A stretch of 64,000 bases of DNA from Rhodospirillaceae bacterium UBA1479 (GCA_002325375.1 DCRZ01000001.1:248001-312000); one strand, 5' to 3'. Positions 32,878 to 41,760 are shown, numbered from the stretch's first letter. Translations and numbers: made by a program. The notes: generated by a model not told the origin, from the sequence alone.

Positions 32878-32947
32878 CCTGCAACCTGAAAGGGATGGCC
32901 TGGTCGGCTTGCGGGCGTCTTAGGCGACAGATGCTCGAGGCACCTTT

Positions 32948-34417
32948 CTATTCAAACGATCCCAACAGGATCAAAACCGAGAAAACACAAATGGCCGCCC
33001 AACCAAGGACGCGCAGGGTTCTTTGATCTTTGATAGGCATCTTATCGACAGGGATCCCCATATGCCCCGCCAAGTGTTTGTTCCTGTTGAACAATACCAA
33101 TAGGGCAATCACAATTGCGACTGCTGCCAAAATCAATACGAATTTGATGTCCGAAACCATTTTGTAGTTACGTCGGGCTATATATGAATCCAACGCGGCC
33201 ACCAGCCGCTCCACCTCTTCCACCGTATTGTAATGCGTCATGGACGTGCGGACGACGCCGTCGGTGGTGTCGGTGATGTCGACGGCTTCCAGGAGCCGCG
33301 GCGCGTAGAAGTCGCCGTTCCAGCAGGCGATCTGTTGCGCCGTCAGGGCCGCGACGATTTCCGCCGATGATTTCCCTTCGACCGTGAACGAGAAGGTCGG
33401 CGCGCGGAGCGCGGCGTCGGCGGTCCGGCGGCCGAGAAGGCGCAGGCCGGGGATGTTGAGGGCGGCGTCGAGGAAGCGTTCGGCGAGGCGCTGTTCATGC
33501 GCGGCGACGAGGCCGAACACCTGGGCCGTGCGGGCGTGGAGCGTATTGGCGGGCGCATCGAAATGATGGGCCGCCAGCGCCTCGAAGTAATCCGCGATGC
33601 CGGCGAGTGCGGCGATGGTTTCGTGGTTGGGGCCGGCCGGGTTCAGTTTGTGCTGGATATCGTCCTCGGCGAAGAACAGGTGGCCCTGGCCGCGGGCTTC
33701 CAACAGGCGTTCCCGCTTGCCGTAGAGCAGGCCGATATGCGGGCCCATGATCTTGTAGAAGCTGAACAGGTAGAAATCGACGTCCCAGGCCTTCACGTCG
33801 ACGGCCCGGTGCGGCGCGTAGGCGACGGCATCGACACAGACCATCGCCCCCGCCGCGTGGACCTGGCGGGTGATCGCCGGAACGTCGTTGATGTCGCCGG
33901 TGATGTTGGAGACATGGGGGAAGGCGACCAGCCGCGTGCGCTCGGTCAGCAGGTCTTCTAGTAGATCAAGGCGCAGCGCCCCCGTTTCGGCATCGACCGG
34001 CCATTCCTTCACGACGATCCCGAATTCAGAAAGGCGCCGCCAGGGCGAGGAATTGGCTTCGTGGTTGGCGACGGCGACGATCACCTCGTCGCCCGCTTTC
34101 CAGAGCGGCCGGAGTGCTTGCGCCAGGACGTAGACGTTCATCGAGGTCGAGGGGCCGATCACGACCTCGTCCGCCGTCGCCCCGATCATCTCCGCCATGC
34201 GGGCGTGGCCGTCGGCCATGCGCTGGCCGGCGAGCTGCGATTTGGGATAGGGGGCCTGGGGCTGAACCTGGGAGCCCCGCATATAGGCGGTCATGCGGTC
34301 GATCACCGCATTGGGCACGTAGGAGCCGCCGGCGTTCTCGAAGAACGCCCAGCCGTCATTGAAACAGGTGTCCGGGAACTGGGCGCGCACGAAGGGCAGG
34401 TCGAGGGACTTGATCAT
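32948..34417 (-). CDS. Class V aminotransferase (cysteine desulfurase-like) fused to a two-helix membrane tail
   Basis: 489 aa. Residues 1-415 are a complete fold-type I PLP enzyme of the SufS/CsdA-like class V family: FFENAGGSYVP, PSTSMNVYVLAQAL, ANHEANSSPW, VCVDAVAYAPH (PLP Asp196) and the Schiff-base lysine K222 in SFYKIMGPHIG. Family members end about here. The frame continues without a stop into 70 residues starting at an internal Met (M420, ATG 33160) with two hydrophobic helices (about 426-444 and 468-487). The DNA for the tail (32948-33190) is clearly AT-richer than the rest. Either a real fusion, or a separate small membrane-protein gene joined after loss of the enzyme's stop. The substrate is unknown. 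Confidence 0.8.
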   Translation of the reverse strand: MIKSLDLPFVRAQFPDTCFNDGWAFFENAGGSYVPNAVIDRMTAYMRGSQVQPQAPYPKSQLAGQRMADGHARMAEMIGATADEVVIGPSTSMNVYVLAQALRPLWKAGDEVIVAVANHEANSSPWRRLSEFGIVVKEWPVDAETGALRLDLLEDLLTERTRLVAFPHVSNITGDINDVPAITRQVHAAGAMVCVDAVAYAPHRAVDVKAWDVDFYLFSFYKIMGPHIGLLYGKRERLLEARGQGHLFFAEDDIQHKLNPAGPNHETIAALAGIADYFEALAAHHFDAPANTLHARTAQVFGLVAAHEQRLAERFLDAALNIPGLRLLGRRTADAALRAPTFSFTVEGKSSAEIVAALTAQQIACWNGDFYAPRLLEAVDITDTTDGVVRTSMTHYNTVEEVERLVAALDSYIARRNYKMVSDIKFVLILAAVAIVIALLVLFNRNKHLAGHMGIPVDKMPIKDQRTLRVLGWAAICVFSVLILLGSFE

Positions 34418-34435
34418 GGGGGAAGTTTAACCAAT

Positions 34436-34610
34436 GAGGCGGTGAGGCCGTGAGAAGATTTCAGTTTGTCAGGGCCGGGCGCGACCCGGCCATCCATGTC
34501 TTGATCTATTGCCGAGGGTGAAACGCGTGGATGCCCGGATCAAGTCCGGGCATGACGATTTGGAAAGCAGCCGTCCAACCGACGCCTTCTTCTCACCGCC
34601 TCACCGTCTC
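34436..34610. repeat. 175-bp element with 23-bp terminal inverted repeats and internal palindromes
   Basis: The ends at 34436-34458 (GAGGCGGTGAGGCCGTGAGA...) and 34588-34610 are inverted copies matching at 21 of 23 positions. Inside are two palindromes: GGCCGGG/CCCGGCC (34473-34491) and ATGCCCGGA/TCCGGGCAT (34531-34553). The second is a sequence I know as a common intergenic palindrome in alphaproteobacterial genomes. It contains no ORF, so it resembles a MITE or a REP/BIME-type element. It lies between the aminotransferase and PilZ genes. Confidence 0.65.
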
Positions 34611-34633
34611 CGTGGTTCAAGCTTTTCCCGTAA

Positions 34634-34939
34634 TCACGCCTGCATGGCGAGGGACATGACCAGTTCGGCCAGGACCTCGGGGTCGGCTTCGAATTTCAAG
34701 CCGAGGCGTCCCTTGCGGCACCAGGCGACGGTCGCGCTGACGTCGCCGAACGCCCCCAGGTCGAGGGTCAGGTGGCGGCCCTTGGACAGGTCCAGGGAGG
34801 CGATGATCTGGGCCCCCCCGGGGGAGATGTCCTCGATCAGGCATTTGGTGGAGGCGCCGCCGACGGTTACACGGGCCTGAAAGCCCGAGGACTTTCGGTC
34901 GTGCTCGCGCCGGTTCAAGGCAAAGGCGTCTTCGGCCAT
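34634..34939 (-). CDS. PilZ-domain protein
   Basis: 101 aa, a single PilZ domain. The c-di-GMP-binding RxxxR is visible as RREHDRKSSGF and the second motif D/N-x-S-x-x-G as EDISPGG (about residues 36-42). It should be a small cytoplasmic receptor or adaptor for cyclic di-GMP. No GGDEF/EAL gene is in the window, so the link to its signal is global rather than local. It lies 60 nt downstream of ilvD on the same strand. Confidence 0.85.
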   Translation of the reverse strand: MAEDAFALNRREHDRKSSGFQARVTVGGASTKCLIEDISPGGAQIIASLDLSKGRHLTLDLGAFGDVSATVAWCRKGRLGLKFEADPEVLAELVMSLAMQA

Positions 34940-34999
34940 GGCCGTTATCCCGTTTTTGTCACACCCGGGCCGACCTCCGGCCCCGTCTGGACGCGGGGT

Positions 35000-36721
35000 C
35001 TAGATGTCGGCGAACACGTGGGTTTCCGCCTTGGCGCCCGGATGGGTGACGGCGCCGTCGCAGGCGGGGCCCACCAACTGAGCATACTTCCAAAGAACCC
35101 CCGACTGGTAGTCGTGTTTGCGCGGCGTCCATTCCTTGCGGCGGGCGTCCAGTTCGGCCTCGGACAATTCAACGTCCAGGGTGCCCTTTTCGGCGTCGAT
35201 CTTGATCACGTCGCCGTCCTTCAGCAGGCCGATGGGGCCGCCCACGGCTGCTTCCGGGCCGACATGGCCGATGCAGAACCCGCGCGTGGCGCCGGAGAAC
35301 CGGCCGTCGGTGATCAGCGCCACCTTTTCGCCCAGGCCCTGGCCGTAGATCGCCGAGGTGGTCGACAGCATTTCCCGCATGCCGGGCCCGCCCTTGGGCC
35401 CTTCGTAGCGGATGACGACGACCTCGCCTTCCTTGACCTGCTGCTTGAGCACGGCCTGAAGCGCGTCTTCCTCGCAATCGAAGCAACGGGCCGTGCCCGT
35501 GAATTGCAGGCTGTGCAGGCCGGCGACCTTGACGATGGCGCCGTCGGGGGCGAGCGAGCCCTTGAGGCCGACAACACCCCCCGTCGGCGTGATCGGGTTG
35601 GACACCGGATAGATCACGTCCTGGTCCGTCGGGAACACCACGTCTTTCAGGTTTTCCGCGATGGTCTTGCCGGTCACGGTCATGCAGTCGCCGTGCAGAT
35701 AGCCGCCGTCCAACAGTGCCTTCATCAGCACCGGCACGCCGCCGATGTCGAACATGTCCTTGGCCACGTACTTGCCGCCCGGCTTCAGGTCGGCGATGTA
35801 GGGCGTGGTCTTGAATATCTCGCAGACGTCTTCCAGGGTGAAATCGATGCCGCATTCATGGGCCATGGCCGGCAGGTGCAGCCCGGCGTTGGTCGATCCG
35901 CCCGACGCCGCGACGATGCGGGCCGCGTTCTCGAACGATTTGCGGGTCACGATGTCGCGCGGGCGCAGGTTCTTTTCGATCAGGTCCATGACCGCCTTGC
36001 CCGACGCCACGGCGTATTCGTCGCGGGTCTCATAGGGGGCCGGGGCGCCGGCCGATCCGGGCAGGGCCAGGCCGATGGCTTCCGACACGCAGGCCATGGT
36101 GTTGGCCGTGAACTGGCCGCCGCAGGACCCGGCCGACGGACAGGCCACGCATTCCAGTTCGTGCAGGTCTTCGTCCGACATTTCGCCCGAGGCATTGGTG
36201 CCCACGGCTTCGAACACGTCGATCACGGTCACGTCCTTGCCCTTGAACTTGCCGGGCAGGATGGAGCCGCCGTACATGAACACGGATGGCACGTTGAGGC
36301 GCAGCATGACCATCATCATGCCGGGCAGGGATTTGTCGCAGCCGGCCAGGCAGACCATGGCGTCATAGCAATGGCCGCGCATGGTCAGCTCGACCGAGTC
36401 GGCGATCACGTCGCGCGATGCCAGCGACGACTTCATGCCCTGGTGGCCCATGGCGATGCCGTCGGTCACGGTGATGGTGGTGAATTCGCGGGGCGTGCCC
36501 TGGGCTTCCTTGACGCCGGTCTTCACGGCCTGGGCCTGGCGGCTCAGGGCGATGTTGCAGGGGGCGGCCTCGTTCCAGCAGGTCGCGACGCCGACGAAGG
36601 GCTGGTCGATCTCTTCCTCGGTCATCCCCATGGCGTAATAGTAGGACCGGTGCGGCGCGCTGGACGGGCCCTGAGTGGTGTAGCGCGAGGGCAGTTTGGA
36701 CTTGTCGAACTTTTTGGCCAT
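35000..36721 (-). CDS. ilvD: Dihydroxy-acid dehydratase (IlvD/Edd family)
   Basis: 573 aa. Iron-sulfur cluster cysteines are in VATCWNEAAPC, LAGCDKSLPGM and CPSAGSCGGQFTANTM; the active-site lysine/serine region is TDGRFSGATRGFCIGHVGPEA. The enzyme dehydrates 2,3-dihydroxy-isovalerate and -methylvalerate in valine/isoleucine synthesis. Members of the same family dehydrate sugar acids, but the high match to IlvD wording (GMMMVMLRLNVPSVFMYGG, HLPAMAHECGI) favours the amino-acid enzyme. It is downstream of the core-MetE gene on the same strand (119-nt gap). Confidence 0.93.
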   Translation of the reverse strand: MAKKFDKSKLPSRYTTQGPSSAPHRSYYYAMGMTEEEIDQPFVGVATCWNEAAPCNIALSRQAQAVKTGVKEAQGTPREFTTITVTDGIAMGHQGMKSSLASRDVIADSVELTMRGHCYDAMVCLAGCDKSLPGMMMVMLRLNVPSVFMYGGSILPGKFKGKDVTVIDVFEAVGTNASGEMSDEDLHELECVACPSAGSCGGQFTANTMACVSEAIGLALPGSAGAPAPYETRDEYAVASGKAVMDLIEKNLRPRDIVTRKSFENAARIVAASGGSTNAGLHLPAMAHECGIDFTLEDVCEIFKTTPYIADLKPGGKYVAKDMFDIGGVPVLMKALLDGGYLHGDCMTVTGKTIAENLKDVVFPTDQDVIYPVSNPITPTGGVVGLKGSLAPDGAIVKVAGLHSLQFTGTARCFDCEEDALQAVLKQQVKEGEVVVIRYEGPKGGPGMREMLSTTSAIYGQGLGEKVALITDGRFSGATRGFCIGHVGPEAAVGGPIGLLKDGDVIKIDAEKGTLDVELSEAELDARRKEWTPRKHDYQSGVLWKYAQLVGPACDGAVTHPGAKAETHVFADI

Positions 36722-36840
36722 GGGGCTCTCCCTGGAACGGCTGGATATCCTGAATTCGGGACCGTTGGTTTAATGCCGTAAGGCCCCGCAAGGCAAGGGT
36801 GCTTGCGGGAAAAGGTTTTGTGCCGGGCGTATCGGCAGGA

Positions 36841-37866
36841 TCAGGCGGCGCCCAATTCCTTGCGCACGATCGCCGCCCCGGCGGCCAGGGCCTTCAGCTT
36901 GCCCTCGGCCACATGCCGGGGGAAGGGGGCGAGGCCGCAGTTGGTGCAGGGGTAGATGCGCTCCGCATCGACATAGCGCATGGCGGATCGGATGACCTCG
37001 GCGACCTGTTCCGGCGTCTCCACGTTGAGGTTGGCGACGTCGATGGAGCCGACCATCACTTCCTTGTCCTTCAGCAGGCTCATCAGCGAATGGGGCACGT
37101 GGGAGCCGGCGCATTCCAGCGACACTTGGTCGACCACGCTGTCGTTCAGGGCCGGGAAGGTTTCCTCGTACTGGCGCCATTCGTTGCCCAGCGTTTCCTT
37201 CCACTGGTTGTTGGCGTCGATGCCGTAGCCGTAACAGATATGCACGGCCTTCTTGGTGGTGATGCCCTGGAACGCCCGGTTCAGGCAGGCCACCCCCCAT
37301 TCCTTGACGTCGTCCAGGAACACGTTGAAGGCGGGCTCGTCGAACTGGATCACGTCGACGCCCAGCGCCTGCAACTCCAGCGCCTCTTCATTCAGGATTT
37401 CCGCGAAGGCCCAGGCCATGTCGGCGCGCTTGCCATAAACCTCGTCGGCGATGGTGTCGCAGATGGTCATGGGGCCGGGCATGGTAATCTTCAGGCCGCC
37501 GTTGGCGTGTTCGCGGCAGAAGGCGGTGGATTTGCCATGGGCACTTTCGCGGCGGCTGATCTTGGCCGTCACCGTCGGCACGTCGGCGTCATAGCGGTTG
37601 TCGCGGATGCCCATGGTGGTCATCTTGGCCCAGTCGATGCCGTCGACGAACTCCAGAAAACCGTGGACGAAATGCTTCCGGAACTGCTCGCCGTCGGAAA
37701 CGATGTCGATCCCGGCGTCTTCCTGGGTCTTGATCCAGATAAGGGCGGCGTCGCATTGCCCCTGCCATAACTCCTCGCCCTCCAATTTCCAAGGCGCCCA
37801 GAGCTTTTCCGGCTCGGCCAGCCAACTGGGTTTGGGCAAACTTCCGGCGACGGTTGTTTTCAGCAT
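36841..37866 (-). CDS. Core-type cobalamin-independent methionine synthase-like protein
   Basis: 341 aa, corresponding only to the C-terminal catalytic barrel of MetE; the N-terminal half of classical MetE (about 750 aa) is missing. Zinc ligands are kept: H209 and C211 (VHICYG), E251 (SLECAG) and C310 (TNCGLAP); D176 in QFDEPAF matches the substrate-binding Asp. Such short MetE-like proteins use a methyl donor other than methyltetrahydrofolate triglutamate, and some take methyl groups from corrinoid proteins. I see no SAM or cobalamin riboswitch in the 173-bp upstream gap. It is divergent from the alcohol dehydrogenase. Confidence 0.85.
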   Translation of the reverse strand: MLKTTVAGSLPKPSWLAEPEKLWAPWKLEGEELWQGQCDAALIWIKTQEDAGIDIVSDGEQFRKHFVHGFLEFVDGIDWAKMTTMGIRDNRYDADVPTVTAKISRRESAHGKSTAFCREHANGGLKITMPGPMTICDTIADEVYGKRADMAWAFAEILNEEALELQALGVDVIQFDEPAFNVFLDDVKEWGVACLNRAFQGITTKKAVHICYGYGIDANNQWKETLGNEWRQYEETFPALNDSVVDQVSLECAGSHVPHSLMSLLKDKEVMVGSIDVANLNVETPEQVAEVIRSAMRYVDAERIYPCTNCGLAPFPRHVAEGKLKALAAGAAIVRKELGAA

Positions 37867-38039
37867 GGATCAACTCCCAAGGATGCGTTTGTTTAGAATT
37901 TCAATCGTTATAGCCGGTTTGGCCCGCTCCCGCATCCGCGACTTGCCGACCCCGTCTTGCCGAGGCGAGGCGGCGGGGATAAGGTTCCGGGCTCACGAAG
38001 CCTGAAGACCAACATGCCCTTACCGGAGCAGATCAAGAC

Positions 38040-39164
38040 ATGAAAACCAAAGCCGCCGTCGTCTACGAACTGGGTGCCAAGCGCCCCTATGCTATGTCCC
38101 TGCCCATGAAGATCGAGGAAGTGGACCTGGATCCGCCGCAGGCGAACGAGGTTCTGGTCAAGGTCGCGGCGGCCGGGGTGTGTCATTCGGACCTGTCCGT
38201 GGTCGCCGGCGTGCGCGAACGGCCCCTGCCCATGGTGCTGGGCCATGAAGCGTCGGGCGTGGTGCAGGAATTGGGGCCGGGCGTCGAGGGCCTGGAAGTG
38301 GGCGACCATGTGGTGTTCGCCTTCCTGCCGTCCTGCGGCCAGTGCCTGCCCTGCAAGGAAGGCCGTCCGTCGATCTGCGAAAAGGGGGCGGCGGCCAACG
38401 GGGCCGGGACCCTCATGGGCGGCGGCATGCGCCTGCATAAGGACGGCAAGAAACTCTATCACCAGGCGGGGGTCAGTTGTTTCTCCGAATACGTGGTGGC
38501 GCACCGGTCCTCGGTCGTGAAGATCGACAAGGACCTGCCGCTGGACATCGCCTGCACCTTTTCCTGCGCCGTCATCACCGGCGTCGGCGCGGTCCTGAAC
38601 ACGGCCAAGGTGCCGGCGGGGGCGTCGGTCGGCGTGGTCGGCCTGGGCGGCACGGGCTTGGCCGCCGTCATGGGGGCCAAGATGGCGGGGGCCCGGCATA
38701 TCGTCGGCATCGACGCGCTCGACGACAAGCTGGAATGGGGCACCAAATTGGGCTGCGACGCGGTGTTCAACGCGCTCGACAACGACGTGGTCGAAAAGGT
38801 CCGGGACGCCACCGGCGGCGGGCTGGAATACATGTTCGAATGCGTCGGCCGGGTCGAGGCCATGGATTTGGCCTACAAGGTCACCAAGCGCGGCGGCACG
38901 ACGACGTCGAGCGGCCTGAGCCACCCCGCCACCAACATGACCGTGCAGCACGTCAACCTGGTGACCGAGGAACGCACCATCAAGGGCAGCTACCTCGGCA
39001 GCTGCATTCCCGAGCGCGACATCCCCCATTACATCGAGATGTACAAGCGCGGCGCCCTGCCGGTTGACAAGCTGATTTGCGAGAAAATCCCCCTGGACGA
39101 CATCAACGCCGCCTTCGACCATCTGGCCGAGGGCCATACGGTGCGTCAGGTCATCACGTTCTGA
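38040..39164 (+). CDS. Zinc-dependent alcohol dehydrogenase (MDR superfamily)
   Basis: 374 aa. Catalytic zinc site: C in GVCHSD, GHEASG and the later Cys in FSCAVITGVGAV. Structural zinc: C-x2-C-x2-C-x7-C (CGQCLPCKEGRPSIC). The NAD-binding Rossmann loop is GVVGLGGTGLAAVMGAKM. Overall it resembles the class III/aryl-alcohol dehydrogenase branch. It oxidises an alcohol or hydroxymethyl adduct with NAD; the substrate is not readable. The SAF-domain dehydrogenase gene starts 14 nt after its stop, indicating one operon and a shared pathway. Confidence 0.9.
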   Translation: MKTKAAVVYELGAKRPYAMSLPMKIEEVDLDPPQANEVLVKVAAAGVCHSDLSVVAGVRERPLPMVLGHEASGVVQELGPGVEGLEVGDHVVFAFLPSCGQCLPCKEGRPSICEKGAAANGAGTLMGGGMRLHKDGKKLYHQAGVSCFSEYVVAHRSSVVKIDKDLPLDIACTFSCAVITGVGAVLNTAKVPAGASVGVVGLGGTGLAAVMGAKMAGARHIVGIDALDDKLEWGTKLGCDAVFNALDNDVVEKVRDATGGGLEYMFECVGRVEAMDLAYKVTKRGGTTTSSGLSHPATNMTVQHVNLVTEERTIKGSYLGSCIPERDIPHYIEMYKRGALPVDKLICEKIPLDDINAAFDHLAEGHTVRQVITF

Positions 39165-39178
39165 TCGCGGCCGGATAG

Positions 39179-40600
39179 ATGGTCGACTTCAACGAGATCT
39201 ACAAGAACACGGCACCTCCCGTGCGCGTCGGGCTGGTCGGCGCCGGGGAATTCGGCGCCAGCCTGATCACTCAGTCGTTGAGCCATCCGGGCATCGACGT
39301 TCCGGTGGTGGCCGACATCGATCCGGACCGGGCGGTCAACGTGCTGCTGCGCTGCGGCGTGGCCGGGGACGGCATTGAGATCTGCCGCGACGCGGCCACG
39401 GCGCGGGACGCCATGACGGCCGGGAAGGTCGCCGTGGTGCCGGACGGGCTTCTTCTGGTCGATACGGACATCGACCTGGTGGTCGAGGCCACGGGGGCGC
39501 CGGAGGCCGCGGCGGCGGTGTCCGAAGCGGCGATCCTGGCCGGCAAGCATCTGGTCCTGGCGTCCAAGGAAATGGCGTCGGTCTGCGGGCCCTGGCTGGC
39601 CAAGCTGGCGGCGGGTAAGGGCGTCGTATACACCCTGCCGGACGGCGACCAGCCGAGCCTGCTGATCGGCCTGATTTCGCGGGCCGAGTTGTTGGGGCTT
39701 GAGGTCGTGATGGCCGGCAAGGCGAGCGAGTACGATGTGGTCTGGCATCGCGCCAAGGGCGAGCTCAGCTACCACGGTCAGACCTTCGCCGTGCCCGATT
39801 TCGCCGACAACTGGCAATTGGACGGCGCTGATATTCCCGAGGTTCTGGCCGACCGGGCCGCCCCCTTGGGGCCGACGGCGCTGAAATCCGTGCCCGACCT
39901 GTGCGAAATGATGCTGGTGTGCAACGCCACGGGCCTGCGCCCGGATTTCGACGCCTTTCATGCGCCGCTGGCGCGCACGGTGGAACTGCCCGACGTGTTC
40001 CGGCCGGAAACCGAGGGCGGCATCCTGATGGAAGCGGGCGGCGGCGTGGTCGATATCGTCAACTGCCTGCGCCGGTTCGATGAACTGAGCCTGGCCGGCG
40101 GCGTGTTCGTGATCGTGCGCTGTTCGGACCGCGAGACCTGGCAGGTTCTCAAGGCCAAGGGCATTCCGGTAAGTTCCTGCGGCAATTACGGTTTGCTGCA
40201 CAACCCGGTGCATTTACTGGGGATCGAGGCGGCGGCCTCGATCATCGCCGCGGCACAGGGCGGCATGCCGACCAGCGGGCGCACGCCCCGGCCGGCGTTC
40301 GACCTGGTCGGCCGCGCGACCCGCGAATTCAAGGCGGGCGAGGTTCTGGACATGGGCGGCCATCACCATACCATCGCCGGGTTGGAGCCCTTGGTGCGCC
40401 CCGCCGAGGCGGCCATTCCCGGCGGGCCGGTGCCGTATTACATGGCGGCCAATAATCGGCTGGTGGCCGATGTCCGGCCCGGGGAAATTCTGACGGTCGA
40501 GATGGTGGCGGCGCCTCAGGACTCCGCGCTGTGGCGGCTTCGCGCGGCCCAGGACGAGGCGTTCCCGGTCTCGGCCGGGAGCGGCGCCGCATCGGGCTGA
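39179..40600 (+). CDS. SAF-domain homoserine-dehydrogenase-like oxidoreductase
   Basis: 473 aa. Residues 15-150 form a Rossmann domain (VRVGLVGAGEFGASLITQ, VVADIDPDRAV, DLVVEATGAPEAAA, GKHLVLASKEM). The middle is related to homoserine dehydrogenase-type catalytic folds, and a SAF-like domain lies near the C-terminus (about 385-455: ANNRLVADVRPGEILTVEMV). Related proteins act on sugar-derived or branched-chain acids. It follows the alcohol dehydrogenase by 14 nt. Its last 85 bp overlap the 3' end of the convergent PAS_5 gene, so both C-termini are encoded by the same DNA. Confidence 0.82.
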   Translation: MVDFNEIYKNTAPPVRVGLVGAGEFGASLITQSLSHPGIDVPVVADIDPDRAVNVLLRCGVAGDGIEICRDAATARDAMTAGKVAVVPDGLLLVDTDIDLVVEATGAPEAAAAVSEAAILAGKHLVLASKEMASVCGPWLAKLAAGKGVVYTLPDGDQPSLLIGLISRAELLGLEVVMAGKASEYDVVWHRAKGELSYHGQTFAVPDFADNWQLDGADIPEVLADRAAPLGPTALKSVPDLCEMMLVCNATGLRPDFDAFHAPLARTVELPDVFRPETEGGILMEAGGGVVDIVNCLRRFDELSLAGGVFVIVRCSDRETWQVLKAKGIPVSSCGNYGLLHNPVHLLGIEAAASIIAAAQGGMPTSGRTPRPAFDLVGRATREFKAGEVLDMGGHHHTIAGLEPLVRPAEAAIPGGPVPYYMAANNRLVADVRPGEILTVEMVAAPQDSALWRLRAAQDEAFPVSAGSGAASG

Positions 40601-41103
40601 GCATCCAGGCGGTCGGACCGGTAGACATACATCGACAGCACATGGGCGCGGGCGCCGTCGTCGTCCGCCAACGGCAGGTCGATCGCCTCATAGGTTGCGA
40701 GGTTGGGTTGGGGGTAGGCGGTCACGCCCCAGCGGCGCACGGGCGTATCGCTTTCCAGGGCAAGGCGTTGGGAGGCCAACATGGCGGCGCGCGCGTGCTG
40801 CGGGAAATATTCCGAAATTCGCTGGCCCGTGCCGTCGAAACCAAGCCAGTTTCTAAGCTCGCTACCCCAGAACCGATTGACGAAATCGCGGCCCCCGTCG
40901 ATGGCGTCGCGCACGATGATCTTCGGTGCCTGGCGCACGATGGCCGGCAGGCCGACGTCAATCAGCCGGGGACAATTCGGGCCGTCGCACAGGCCCTGCC
41001 AGTAATCCAGAAGCCAGCGGAGTTCCCAGGCGTCAAAGGACTGGGTTGGTTCAAAAAAGAATGGTGCGCCTTGCCGCGGGTGTTCACAGCGCAATTTCGA
41101 CAT
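40516..41103 (-). CDS. PAS_5-family sensor protein, copy A
   Basis: 195 aa from M41103 (MSKLRCEHPRQ). It has the PAS_5 pattern frequent in Rhodospirillales: WELRWLLDYWQGLCDGPNCPRLIDV, IVRQAPKIIVRDAIDGGRDFVNRFWGSEL, then ISEYFPQHARAAM and RRWGVTAYPQP. No output domain is attached, so it may work by protein contact. The C-terminal 28 codons overlap the convergent SAF gene and look low in conservation. Copy B lies 109 nt upstream with about 45% apparent identity, indicating tandem duplication. Confidence 0.75.
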   Translation of the reverse strand: MSKLRCEHPRQGAPFFFEPTQSFDAWELRWLLDYWQGLCDGPNCPRLIDVGLPAIVRQAPKIIVRDAIDGGRDFVNRFWGSELRNWLGFDGTGQRISEYFPQHARAAMLASQRLALESDTPVRRWGVTAYPQPNLATYEAIDLPLADDDGARAHVLSMYVYRSDRLDAQPDAAPLPAETGNASSWAARSRHSAES

Positions 41104-41211
41104 TGAAGAGCCTCCCACCTGGGCTCTCCTCCAATCCCCAATGTCGCGATTTTAGACCTATTGAAGAACGTCCGACAACCCATTGGATAGCGACCGCCGT
41201 TGGCTGGGCAT

Positions 41212-41760
41212 TCAAGTGCCGGGTTGGGCGGGCGCCGTCGATGGATCGGTATCGATTATCCGGTAAAGGCTCATGGAGATGATATGGGCGCGTTCGCCCG
41301 CGTCGTTGGCCAGGGGCAGGGTGATGTTTTCGAACCCGACATAGCTGCGTTCCGGGTAGATGCTGATGCCCCAGCGGCGGACCGGCATATCGCCGGTCAA
41401 GGCCTGACGGTGCGCCTCCAGAATGCGTTCCCGCCCGTTTGCGGGGAAATATTCGCTCAGCAGCTTGCCCGTCGCGTCGATCCGCAGCCATTCCGTGACG
41501 GCCGTACCCCAAAATCGGACCCGGAAGTCACGGCCGCCGTCGACGGCGTCCTTGACGACGATGTTGGGCGCATACTTGTACATGGAGGGCAGGTCGATGT
41601 CGCGCCAGCGCGGGCAATCCCGATCGCCCCGCTTTTCCAGCCAATGATCAAGCAGCCAGCGCAGGGCGGGGGGCGTGAAATCCCATGTCTGTTCGGCAAA
41701 CGGTCCCTCGACCGCACTCATCGCCGGACCGTGGCTGATGGCCATCGGCACCTCTCCCAT
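41212..41760 (-). CDS. PAS_5-family sensor protein, copy B
   Basis: 182 aa from ATG 41760 (MGEVPMAIS), placed right after AGGAGGTGAT; M41745 with GAGAGG is the alternative. Longer in-frame starts would run into the tauD promoter region. It has the same layout as copy A: ALRWLLDHWLEKRGDRDCPRWRDI, YAPNIVVKDAVDGGRDFRVRFWGTAV, LLSEYFPANGRERIL, RRWGISIYPERSYVGFENITLPLAND. It probably binds a small ligand and is transcribed ahead of copy A. It is divergent from tauD; the 162-bp gap holds a dyad CATACC/GGTATG (41809-41841). Confidence 0.75.
   Translation of the reverse strand: MGEVPMAISHGPAMSAVEGPFAEQTWDFTPPALRWLLDHWLEKRGDRDCPRWRDIDLPSMYKYAPNIVVKDAVDGGRDFRVRFWGTAVTEWLRIDATGKLLSEYFPANGRERILEAHRQALTGDMPVRRWGISIYPERSYVGFENITLPLANDAGERAHIISMSLYRIIDTDPSTAPAQPGT

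Noticed and set aside
34772..36781. A 669-codon plus-strand open frame
   Set aside because: It is antisense to the whole of ilvD and PilZ, which carry intact family motifs. Its translation is His/Gly/Arg-rich as expected for the reverse of GC-rich coding DNA.
37867..38039. SAM or cobalamin riboswitch upstream of the MetE-like gene
   Set aside because: No conserved riboswitch cores or matching helices are visible in the 173-bp gap on either strand.
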